Of a DNA stretch of 50,689 nt, positions 26,756 through 33,520 are shown one piece after another. The number at the start of each line of letters is the position of its first letter. The stretch's first letter is position 1. The translations under genes and the position numbers were made by a program. Origin of the DNA: Gordonia namibiensis NBRC 108229 (GTDB taxonomy: Bacteria > Actinomycetota > Actinomycetes > Mycobacteriales > Mycobacteriaceae); contig NZ_BAHE01000059.1 in NCBI RefSeq assembly GCF_000298235.1, positions 1 to 50,689 of the forward strand, written 5' to 3'. The notes under the pieces were generated by a model. It was not told the DNA's origin. It worked only from the letters and a program-made list of their open reading frames with translations, and searched no databases.

Positions 26756-27526
26756 CTAGAGCGCCGAGCGCAGGTATTCGAGGTCGGCGGGGATGCCCTC
26801 GGCGGGCGTCTCGAGGATCACCGGTGCGTCGGCGGCCTTGGCCACGGCGGCGAGGACCTCGGGGTCGATCTGACCCGAGGCCAGGTTGGCGTGGCGGTCG
26901 CGGCCGGAGTCGAACTCGTCGCGAGAGTTGTTGAGGTGCACCAGATCGATGCGTCCGGTGATCTCCTTGACGCGCTCGACCAGTCCGACGAGATCTTCGC
27001 CGCCGGCCCAGGCGTGGCAGGTGTCGAGGCAGAAGCCGGCCTGCTCGAAGTCGCCGACCGCTTCCCACAACCGGTCGATGGACTCGAGGGTGCGTGCCAT
27101 CGCGTGGTCGCCGCCCGCGGTGTTCTCGATCAGGATCGGGACCCCGAAGCCGCCTTTGTCGACCTGGCGGTCGAAGAGCTTGCGCCAGTTGGCGAATCCT
27201 TCGGCGGACTCCTCGCCGTCCCGTAGATGCCCGCCGTGTACGACGAGGCCGAAGGCCCCGAGTTCGGCGGCTGCGGCGGCCTGCTGTTCGACGGCCTTGC
27301 GCGACGGCATGCGCAGCCGGTTGTTCAGGCTTGCGACGTTGATCTGATAGCTGGAGTGCACCACGACGTCGATGTCGGATTCGCGGATCGCGGCCGCATG
27401 CGGATTGGGTTGCGGCTTCTTCCAGCTCTGCGGATCGGTGACGAACATCTGGAAGACGTCGATGCCGAGTTCGGCGGCGGTGACCAACGGGTCGGTGTCT
27501 TCGCGAAGGTGTGCTCCGATGCGCAT
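26756..27526 (-). CDS. nfo: deoxyribonuclease IV (AP endonuclease, Nfo/End)
   Basis: A 256-residue TIM-barrel metalloenzyme of base-excision repair. Metal-ligand motifs are HSSYQINVAS (His), VHGGH, ILIENTAGG (Glu), CLDTCHAWAGG (Asp, His) and HLNNSRDEFDSGRDRHANL (His, Asp, His), ending with ILETPAE (Glu). All nine-ligand landmarks of endonuclease IV are present. It cleaves 5' to abasic sites. The ATG start is the obvious one; there are 4 bp between its stop and that of the convergent secreted-protein gene. M. tuberculosis calls this gene end. Confidence 0.93.
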   Translation of the reverse strand: MRIGAHLREDTDPLVTAAELGIDVFQMFVTDPQSWKKPQPNPHAAAIRESDIDVVVHSSYQINVASLNNRLRMPSRKAVEQQAAAAAELGAFGLVVHGGHLRDGEESAEGFANWRKLFDRQVDKGGFGVPILIENTAGGDHAMARTLESIDRLWEAVGDFEQAGFCLDTCHAWAGGEDLVGLVERVKEITGRIDLVHLNNSRDEFDSGRDRHANLASGQIDPEVLAAVAKAADAPVILETPAEGIPADLEYLRSAL

Positions 27527-27596
27527 GCGTCAACGATAGTGGCCGCCGCCGGGCGACACCGTCGGTGCCCGGGATCGGCTCGTTCGACGCGTCGGA

Positions 27597-27812
27597 TCAC
27601 TCGCCCGGCGCCGGCTCCGTCTCGATCGTGATCGGCACCCCGGCAGCGATCAGCAGACGGCAGGGGGCCGCACTGTCGTGGTACAGATTCAGCCACTCAT
27701 GACCACGGGTGCCGTCGGAGTACACCGCATCGAGGGTGCGATTCAGCCGAGCCTCCGCCTCCTTGGTGATGATGTAGCGCTGGTCGCCGTAGCGCAGGTA
27801 GCGATTGGGCAC
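27597..27812 (-). CDS. hypothetical protein, 71 residues
   Basis: A small protein starting at GTG 27812, chosen because CGGAGGAGG sits directly in front at the right spacing; an ATG at 27860 would be the alternative. The sequence (VPNRYLRYGDQRYIITKEAE, later HEWLNLYHDSAAPCRLLIAA) is compositionally normal, with an even mix of charged and hydrophobic residues, unlike shadow frames here. No motif is recognised and there is no membrane segment. Its 3' end is 70 bp upstream of nfo on the same strand, so it may share a transcript. Confidence 0.6.
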   Translation of the reverse strand: MPNRYLRYGDQRYIITKEAEARLNRTLDAVYSDGTRGHEWLNLYHDSAAPCRLLIAAGVPITIETEPAPGE

Positions 27813-28042
27813 CGAGACCTCCTCCGAGATGGGGCGTTCCAGGTCTCCAGTGTGATCCACGACACGCCCAGGGGGTGTGATTCCGTCGAAACGGGTCGTC
27901 GACGCGGGTGATCGCCGTCGGCGCGGCTACCGGCGCGCACCCGCTGCGCAGCGGTGGCTCACCAACCGGACATGGCCACTACACTGACGGCAGGTTACGA
28001 GCGTGGGTGCCCTGAGGGGCGTGACGGGCGGGATTGTGTCGG

Positions 28043-29338
28043 GTGAGTGTTGACGAGTCGGTGGGCTTCCCGCGGCCGGGTGAGTCCTCGGAGCGCGGTG
28101 ACGGCCAGAAGCCTGATGACACGACCTCGGCGGGCGTGACGCTGTCGAAGTCCGACCGGTCGAGTACAGGACCGGACGTCGACCCGCCGGAGATGGGTCC
28201 GGTCCTCGACGACCTGGCCGCCGCCGCCGAGATGGAAGCCCATCCGGAGAACCGCCGCGACCTGACCATGGTTCGCCGCATCGCGGTCACGGCCTGGTTC
28301 CTGGTGATGGCGGTGCACATCTACCTCGAGGGCCTGGCGTGGGACCGCACGCGGCTCATCATCCTGCTGTGCCTCGGACTGGCGGCAGCGAGCATCGGAC
28401 GCCGCAGGTTCATCACGATCATCCTCGACTGGGCGCCGTTCGCGCTGATCCTGATCCTGTACGACTGGACGCGCAACATCGCCCAGATCGTCGGCATGCC
28501 GACCCACTGGCATCTGGCGATCGACTTCGACAAATGGCTCATGGGTGGTGACGTCACCCCGACCGCGTGGCTGCAGGAGCAGCTCAAACAGGCGAGTCCT
28601 CCGTGGTGGGAGGTCATCGTCAGCGTGGTCTACATGTCGTACTTCATCGTTCCGTACGCGGTGGCCGCCTGGCTGTGGCTGAAGGATCGCCACGCCTGGC
28701 GCCGCTACGCGGCCTGCTTCGTGGCGACCACGTTCCTCGCGCTGATCGGCTACACCCTCGTCCCCGGCGCACCGCCGTGGGCGGCGGCGCGATGCACCGC
28801 CGTCGAGGTGCAGGACTATCCCCGCGATCCGATCTGCATGTACTCGCAGGACGCCGACGAGCCGGGAGGTCTCCTCGGGCCGCTGGACAACGCGTACCCC
28901 GACGCGGCACCGTACGTCGAGCGGATCTCCGCGCGCGGCTGGAACTACCTGAACATCAGCATGGCGTCGCAGCTCGTCACGCTCGGACAGGGCAAGTCCA
29001 ATCTCGTCGCGGCCATCCCGTCGCTGCACGCCGGCCTCACCATGCTGCTCGCGCTCTTCATGTGGCCACGGGTCAAGGCGCTCGGCAAAACACTGTTCAT
29101 GGGCTACGCGTTGGCGATGGCCTTCGCCCTCGTCTACACCGCCGAGCACTACATCTTCGACATCCTGCTCGGGTGGGGCCTCGCCGCAGCGGTGATCGCG
29201 GTCTACCGGATCATCGACCGGAAGTACCTGATCCCGCGGCAGGAGCGGCGGGCCGCGGAGGCCGATCCGGAAGCCGCGGACGTCGATTCCGGCAGCGAGG
29301 ACCCGGACGCGGAGAAGGTCTCGACGCCCGCTTCGTGA
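28043..29338 (+). CDS. PAP2-superfamily integral membrane phosphatase/transferase
   Basis: A 431-residue membrane protein. A 65-residue polar N-terminal tail precedes about six helices. PAP2 signatures sit in the second half: AIPSLHAG (motif 2 His) and YTAEHYIFDILLGW (motif 3, H-x3-D). A long outer loop with two Cys (RCTAVEVQDYPRDPICMY) lies between. The arrangement resembles the Aur1/Ipt1-type inositol-phosphotransferase branch, so the reaction may be lipid-head-group phosphotransfer rather than simple dephosphorylation. The GTG at 28043 is used; a TTG at 28034 is also possible. The acidic C-terminal tail is cytosolic. Confidence 0.85.
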   Translation: MSVDESVGFPRPGESSERGDGQKPDDTTSAGVTLSKSDRSSTGPDVDPPEMGPVLDDLAAAAEMEAHPENRRDLTMVRRIAVTAWFLVMAVHIYLEGLAWDRTRLIILLCLGLAAASIGRRRFITIILDWAPFALILILYDWTRNIAQIVGMPTHWHLAIDFDKWLMGGDVTPTAWLQEQLKQASPPWWEVIVSVVYMSYFIVPYAVAAWLWLKDRHAWRRYAACFVATTFLALIGYTLVPGAPPWAAARCTAVEVQDYPRDPICMYSQDADEPGGLLGPLDNAYPDAAPYVERISARGWNYLNISMASQLVTLGQGKSNLVAAIPSLHAGLTMLLALFMWPRVKALGKTLFMGYALAMAFALVYTAEHYIFDILLGWGLAAAVIAVYRIIDRKYLIPRQERRAAEADPEAADVDSGSEDPDAEKVSTPAS

Positions 29339-29357
29339 CCTCGCTAGCCTGGGACGG

Positions 29358-29783
29358 GTGAGCCGGCCCGCGCCCCGGACTGCCACCTGCTTCCGGGGGC
29401 TGATACTTCCTCTCGCGCTCGCGGTGATCCTCATGCACACCGTGATCGCGGGTCCGGGCACGGCGCCCGGTCAACCCGGTGCCGACCCCGGTCACGCCGG
29501 TCATCACGCAGTCGGACACGCGCAGATGGCGCCCGCCGCGGTGATGGGCGAGCCTCCGTCGATGTCCGGTGACGACTGCGGCGACCACGACCATGCGTGT
29601 GTGTTCACCCGCGCCGCCGGCGTCGACATCCCGCCCGTGGTCCTCGTCCTACTCGTCTGGGCATTCCTGTCCCTGTCGGTGGCCGGGCTGTACCTTCCGG
29701 CCCGTCGGGGCGGTTCCGTCCTGGGGCGTCCGCCCCCGTGGGCGATCCGAAACCATCTGCAATTGCAGGTGATCCGCTGCTGA
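29358..29783 (+). CDS. DUF6153-like small membrane protein
   Basis: A 141-residue protein with an N-terminal membrane helix (LILPLALAVILMHTVIAG), a His-rich outer loop (HAGHHAVGHAQM, then CGDHDHAC) and a second helix (VVLVLLVWAFLSLSVAGLYL). Small two-helix proteins of this layout are found next to DUF305 and copper genes in actinobacteria (DUF6153). The His/Cys/Met loop suggests metal binding outside the cell. GTG start. It precedes the DUF305 lipoprotein gene by 67 nt. Confidence 0.72.
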   Translation: MSRPAPRTATCFRGLILPLALAVILMHTVIAGPGTAPGQPGADPGHAGHHAVGHAQMAPAAVMGEPPSMSGDDCGDHDHACVFTRAAGVDIPPVVLVLLVWAFLSLSVAGLYLPARRGGSVLGRPPPWAIRNHLQLQVIRC

Positions 29784-29793
29784 GGAGACGGCT

Positions 29794-29812
29794 GCGGACC
29801 CGCCGGGTCCGC
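29794..29812 (+). other. hairpin between the DUF6153 and DUF305 genes
   Basis: GCGGACCC and GGGTCCGC pair perfectly over a 3-nt loop. It lies 11 nt after one stop codon and 39 nt before the next start. It could be a partial terminator or mRNA-stability element that sets the ratio of the two products. Confidence 0.5.
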
Positions 29813-29850
29813 CACGTCGTCATACCCGAAAACTCTCAGCGAGGAATCCA

Positions 29851-30582
29851 ATGTCTGTACAGCACAATGCAACTCTCCGACGCCGCGCCGCGTTCGGAAC
29901 CGCCGTCGGCGCCGCGCTCGCACTCGCGCTCGCCGGGTGTTCAACCGACGACTCGCCTTCCGGTGGCACCTCGGCCGACCGCCCGGCGTCGTCCGTTGCC
30001 GACGCATCTGCGCCGGGCCAGTCGCCCGCCGCGGAGCACAACGACGCGGACGTCGAGTTCACCACCGAGATGGTCGGCCACCACCGGCAGGCGGTGATGA
30101 TGGCCGACCTCGTCGAGGGCCGGACGCAGAACCGCGAACTGATCACCCTCGCCGACACCATCGAGGACGCGCAGGACGACGAGATCGACCAGATGACAGC
30201 ACGTTTGAAGTCGTGGGGTGTGCCGGTGACCGGACACATGGACGACGACGGGGACTCCGATCACGGGGACGACATGGATCACGGGGACATGGATCACGGG
30301 GACATGGGCCACGGGAACATGGGGCAGGGGAACACGGGCCACGGGAACATGCCGGGAATGATGTCCGCCGAGCAGATGGCGGCGGTCCGTCAGGCGAGCG
30401 GCGGGGAGTTCGACCGACTGTGGCTCGAGGGCATGATCAGGCACCACGAGGGCGCGATCGCGATGGCCGACGAGGTGCTGGCCAACGGCACCGACCCGGC
30501 GACCAGAACCCTTGCCACACAGGTCAGGACGACGCAGCAGGCCGAGATCGACCAGATGCGGGCGATGCTGGGTCAGAACTGA
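29851..30582 (+). CDS. DUF305 lipoprotein with His/Asp/Met-rich metal-binding insert
   Basis: A 243-residue lipoprotein with lipobox LAGC (Cys at about residue 30). Two ferritin-like DUF305 halves are present: EMVGHHRQAVMMADL (about 73-87) and EGMIRHHEGAIAMADEVL (about 197-214), each with the H-H/M motif. Between them is an insert of repeated DHGDM/GHGNM units (about 134-170) rich in His, Asp and Met. DUF305 proteins occur with copper-handling genes. This one plausibly buffers Cu or another soft metal at the membrane surface. GAGG lies before the ATG. Follows the DUF6153-like gene. Confidence 0.85.
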   Translation: MSVQHNATLRRRAAFGTAVGAALALALAGCSTDDSPSGGTSADRPASSVADASAPGQSPAAEHNDADVEFTTEMVGHHRQAVMMADLVEGRTQNRELITLADTIEDAQDDEIDQMTARLKSWGVPVTGHMDDDGDSDHGDDMDHGDMDHGDMGHGNMGQGNTGHGNMPGMMSAEQMAAVRQASGGEFDRLWLEGMIRHHEGAIAMADEVLANGTDPATRTLATQVRTTQQAEIDQMRAMLGQN

Positions 30583-30611
30583 CGCCGTGACCCAGAACTG
30601 ACACCGTGAAA

Positions 30612-30657
30612 GCGAGGTGGGGCGGTACGAAGAGATCCCCGAACCGCCCCACCTCGC
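30612..30657. terminator. bidirectional terminator hairpin
   Basis: GCGAGGTGGGGCGGT (30612-30626) and ACCGCCCCACCTCGC (30643-30657) form a perfect 15-bp stem over a 16-nt loop between the convergent DUF305 and DUF4185 genes. Confidence 0.82.
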
Positions 30658-30662
30658 AGGCG

Positions 30663-31724
30663 TCATCGCTTGAGCGGCAACCTCATCAGGTAGACCTGAT
30701 AGCCGATCGAGATCGAGTAGGTGAAGTACAGGGTGCTGCCCTTCGACCACGGGTGGATGTACGGCGCGTAACCGGTGTAGGGGTCCGCCGACGGTGCCAC
30801 CAGCTCGCCGGAAGTCCAAGGACCCCAAGGCTTGTCGGCGGTACGAAGCGTCACGCCGATGTCCTGGCTGGCCAGCGAGATGTACTTGCCGAGGTAGTCG
30901 TTCCAGGCGACCGACATCTCGCCGGTCGGCGCACCCATCACCGGGGTGGCCGCGCCGGGGTTGTTGCGGACCCAGCGGCCGTAGGAGAAATAGTCCCACT
31001 TGCCGAGGTTCTCGATGTCCTTCTCGTCGACCCGGGCGAGATAGACGCTGCCCCAGCGGCCATCGGGGGTGCCGTAGTAGTAGACGGTCTTGCCGACCTT
31101 GAGGAAGGCGCCCATCTGGAACTTTTTGTTGCCGCCGCCGTTCGGGCGGAAGGCGTTGAGGGCGCGCCAGTTCTCCCCGTTGTCGTCGGAGACGACCAGG
31201 CCCGACCAGTTGGTCGTCCAGATGCCCGGCGAATCCCACCGTTTGACCGACATGACGGTCATGTACTGCTTGCCGTTGGCGGCGACACCCGCGGTCGGGA
31301 TGATGGTGACCTCTTTGCGCACATTCGGCTTCAGCAGGCGCTTGGCGTGGCCGGGGCGGCCGGCGTGCGAGGTGAACGTCATGCCGTCGGCCAGGTTGCG
31401 GTCGGTGCTGCGCAGCAGAACGTTGGACCGCCAGTAGTACAGCTGGCCGTAGAGCAGTGACCAGCCGTTGAACGACTGGGTGTCGCCGAAGGCGGTGAGG
31501 ATCTCGCCTCGGCCGTTGTCCCATATGACGCCCAGGTCGGTGCCGACGATGTTGTAGCGGCCGATGGTGTCGTTCATGGCGAACGGGCCCGTGAGGCGGT
31601 TGACGATGCTCGCCGGACCCGCGACGTTGCCGGCCTGCGCCGGTGAGGCCAGCGTCGACGTCAGGGCGAACGCGAGGGTCGAGACGACGAGACCCAGGAG
31701 AAGCCGATGAAGGCGTCGTGTCAT
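30663..31724 (-). CDS. secreted DUF4185 protein, possible endo-D-arabinanase (GH183-like)
   Basis: A 353-residue exported protein. The signal peptide (RRLHRLLLGLVVSTLAFALT) ends near ASPAQA|GN. The rest looks like a five-bladed beta-propeller: repeats such as TDLGVIWDNGRGEILTAFGD, WRSNVLLRSTDRN, MGAFLKVGKTVYYYGTPDGR and MSVAWNDYLGKYISLAS. DUF4185 proteins were recently assigned to GH183 endo-D-arabinofuranases that cut mycobacterial arabinan; I rely on memory for that. If so, this enzyme would remodel the arabinogalactan/LAM that AftD helps build. Catalytic Asp residues were not pinpointed. Confidence 0.78.
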   Translation of the reverse strand: MTRRLHRLLLGLVVSTLAFALTSTLASPAQAGNVAGPASIVNRLTGPFAMNDTIGRYNIVGTDLGVIWDNGRGEILTAFGDTQSFNGWSLLYGQLYYWRSNVLLRSTDRNLADGMTFTSHAGRPGHAKRLLKPNVRKEVTIIPTAGVAANGKQYMTVMSVKRWDSPGIWTTNWSGLVVSDDNGENWRALNAFRPNGGGNKKFQMGAFLKVGKTVYYYGTPDGRWGSVYLARVDEKDIENLGKWDYFSYGRWVRNNPGAATPVMGAPTGEMSVAWNDYLGKYISLASQDIGVTLRTADKPWGPWTSGELVAPSADPYTGYAPYIHPWSKGSTLYFTYSISIGYQVYLMRLPLKR

Positions 31725-31790
31725 GGGCGTGACCTTATCAAGACCTGAGAGCCCGGTGGGAGGTATTTCACCTGGCTAAATACGGTCTTT

Positions 31791-32657
31791 TCAGGCTTCG
31801 CGATACCGCTCGGAGGTGTCCACCGTGGTGAAGTCGATCTGGGCGGCAGCGTTGTTGACCGCCGTGACGAGCGCCGTCCCGAACATGCCGTCGGCGTCGT
31901 AGAGGCCGGCGTTGCTCACCGAGACCCCGTCGTCCTCGATGTGGACGTCCGCCTCGACGCCGACGCGTTCCCCGTGCGGCAGACGGCTCAGCGCGACGGT
32001 GAGATCGCAATTGATGAAACCGATGCCGGTATCACCCCAGTTCGAGACCAGGCTCGCCGACTCGGCGCTGACCACCGCGCGCTGAAATGGTGTCGGCTCC
32101 TCGCCCGGCACGATCGGGGCCGCACGGGTCCAGATCCGCTTGCGGTGACCGTTCTGGTGCCCGGACATGTCGCGCTGCCACTCACCGAGCCCACCGTCCG
32201 GTGCATCGGAGGCGAATCGCGGTGCGAGGTCGTCGCCGGTGGTCGCCGGCGGATGAAAGGTGACCGCCTCCGGCGGCCGATGCCACCGCTCGCCCGGAGG
32301 GTTGGTCGACGTTCGCAGGAACACTGTCGTCCCGCGCGCGACGACCACCTCGTCGGCGCCATCCGGATGCTGGACGATCTCCACATCGACGACGCGGATG
32401 CGCCCGCCGGAACGGACGAGTCGCGTGCGGGTAGAGGTGAGAACGTCACGGGCGGCCTTGAACAGATCGATCGTGCACCGAGCGGGCAGGAACTCTTCCG
32501 TGCCGAATTCCACCTCGACCGCCCGGGCGGCGAGTGCGCACACCGCCGGACCGTTGAGGGTTCCGGGAGCCCAGAGACTCGCTGCGAATGTGGTCGGGCG
32601 GTACCGGATCTCGCCGGACGGCTCGTCGGCCCTCTCGAAGAACGCGATGGAGGTCAT
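31791..32657 (-). CDS. acyl-CoA thioesterase-like double-hotdog protein
   Basis: A 288-residue protein of the TesB-like thioesterase family (4HBT_3). The N-terminal hotdog begins RYRPTTFAASLWAPGTLNGP with VCALAARAVE helix and PARCTIDLFKAARDVLTSTR. The C-terminal half (SLVSNWGDTGIGFINCDLTV and RLPHGERVGVEADVHIEDDG) is the second hotdog. It should hydrolyse acyl-CoA in the cytosol. The ATG at 32657 sits right beside a palindromic promoter element, suggesting leaderless translation; upstream in-frame codons would cross the operator. Confidence 0.78.
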   Translation of the reverse strand: MTSIAFFERADEPSGEIRYRPTTFAASLWAPGTLNGPAVCALAARAVEVEFGTEEFLPARCTIDLFKAARDVLTSTRTRLVRSGGRIRVVDVEIVQHPDGADEVVVARGTTVFLRTSTNPPGERWHRPPEAVTFHPPATTGDDLAPRFASDAPDGGLGEWQRDMSGHQNGHRKRIWTRAAPIVPGEEPTPFQRAVVSAESASLVSNWGDTGIGFINCDLTVALSRLPHGERVGVEADVHIEDDGVSVSNAGLYDADGMFGTALVTAVNNAAAQIDFTTVDTSERYREA

Positions 32658-32659
32658 TC

Positions 32660-32684
32660 GATACTTACTACCCGTACGAGTATC
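32660..32684. promoter_or_regulatory. palindromic operator at the thioesterase start
   Basis: Imperfect palindrome TACCCGTACGAGTA (32669-32682, one mismatched pair) inside a wider GATACT/AGTATC inverted repeat (32660-32665 and 32679-32684). It ends 3 nt before the thioesterase ATG. The form is typical of TetR-family operators; the cognate regulator is not adjacent. Confidence 0.5.
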
Positions 32685-32746
32685 AGTTTGTGCCACAGGC
32701 CCTCAAGGACAGCGTGTTACGGCCCTCCGGGCGATAACCTTCGACC

Positions 32747-33328
32747 ATGACATTCGCGACGGCGTACACGAAGCATTTCCCTGATGAACTGATCGGCGCC
32801 GTCCGGACGGCCCTGATCCTCACCTCGATCGTCGGCATCGTGCTCGGCATCGTCGCCATCCTCTGGCCCGGCCCGACCATCGTCGTGGTCGCGATCCTGT
32901 TCGCGATCTCGCTGATCATCGCCGGTATCTTCCGCATCTACCAGGCGTTCGCGGCGTCGTTCCTGAGTACGGGAACCCGTGTGCTGCTCGGCATCGTGGG
33001 TGCGATCGTGTTGATCGCCGGTGTCATCGCGGTCTTCAGTCCCGGTGATGCGCTGTGGCTGCTCGCCGTGTTCATCGGCATCGGCTGGATCTTCCAGGGC
33101 GTCGCCGACCTCTACGGCGCGGTCACCAAGTCCGGCCACAGCCCGACCTGGTTCCTGATCCTTTCCGGCGTCATCTCCGTGATCGCCGGCATCGTGATGA
33201 TCATCCTGCCGGTCTTCTCGCTCCAGGTCCTGACCTGGGTCGGCGGCATCATGCTGGTCGCACTGTCGATCGCCACTCTGCTGACGCTGCCGAAGAAGGT
33301 CGAGGCCCCGGCCGAGCCTGCGGTCTGA
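32747..33328 (+). CDS. HdeD-family (DUF308) membrane protein
   Basis: A 193-residue protein with six predicted membrane helices in three pairs, the HdeD layout. Examples are ALILTSIVGIVLGIVAILWP, IVVVAILFAISLIIAGIFRI and VLLGIVGAIVLIAGVIAVFS, with the F/Y-R-I-Y-Q-A type loop typical of DUF308. HdeD proteins are linked to acid or envelope stress; the molecular function is unknown. The ATG at 32747 lies 89 bp from the divergent thioesterase ATG. A family A repeat follows its stop. Confidence 0.85.
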   Translation: MTFATAYTKHFPDELIGAVRTALILTSIVGIVLGIVAILWPGPTIVVVAILFAISLIIAGIFRIYQAFAASFLSTGTRVLLGIVGAIVLIAGVIAVFSPGDALWLLAVFIGIGWIFQGVADLYGAVTKSGHSPTWFLILSGVISVIAGIVMIILPVFSLQVLTWVGGIMLVALSIATLLTLPKKVEAPAEPAV

Positions 33329-33343
33329 TCCACACGGCCTGCC

Positions 33344-33513
33344 GAGGAGCGATAGCGACGAGCCACGAAGCCCCTGGTGAGGTAGGGTCGCCAGCCCTTC
33401 GTGGCTCGCTTCGCTCGCACCTCAGGGAGCGGGGGCCGTGGGCGCGCACCTCGGGGAGCGGGGCCGTGCGCGCGCACCTCGGGGATCGGGGGTTGCGTGC
33501 GCGTTCCCTGATG
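33344..33513. repeat. Family A palindromic repeat with tandem half-units
   Basis: Core arms CGAGCCACGAAG (33359-33370) and CTTCGTGGCTCG (33397-33408), flanked by CTCGCACCTCAGGGAGCGGG. Three diverging half-units (GCACCTCGGGGAGCGGGG type, about 32 bp each) extend rightwards to the NRPS stop. The element fills the gap between the convergent HdeD and NRPS genes. Confidence 0.82.
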
Positions 33514-33520
33514 GACCGAA

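Noticed and set aside
27678..27911. Plus-strand small open frame overlapping the 71-aa hypothetical
   Set aside because: No Shine-Dalgarno, poor composition, and the opposite strand has a better ribosome site and protein-like sequence.
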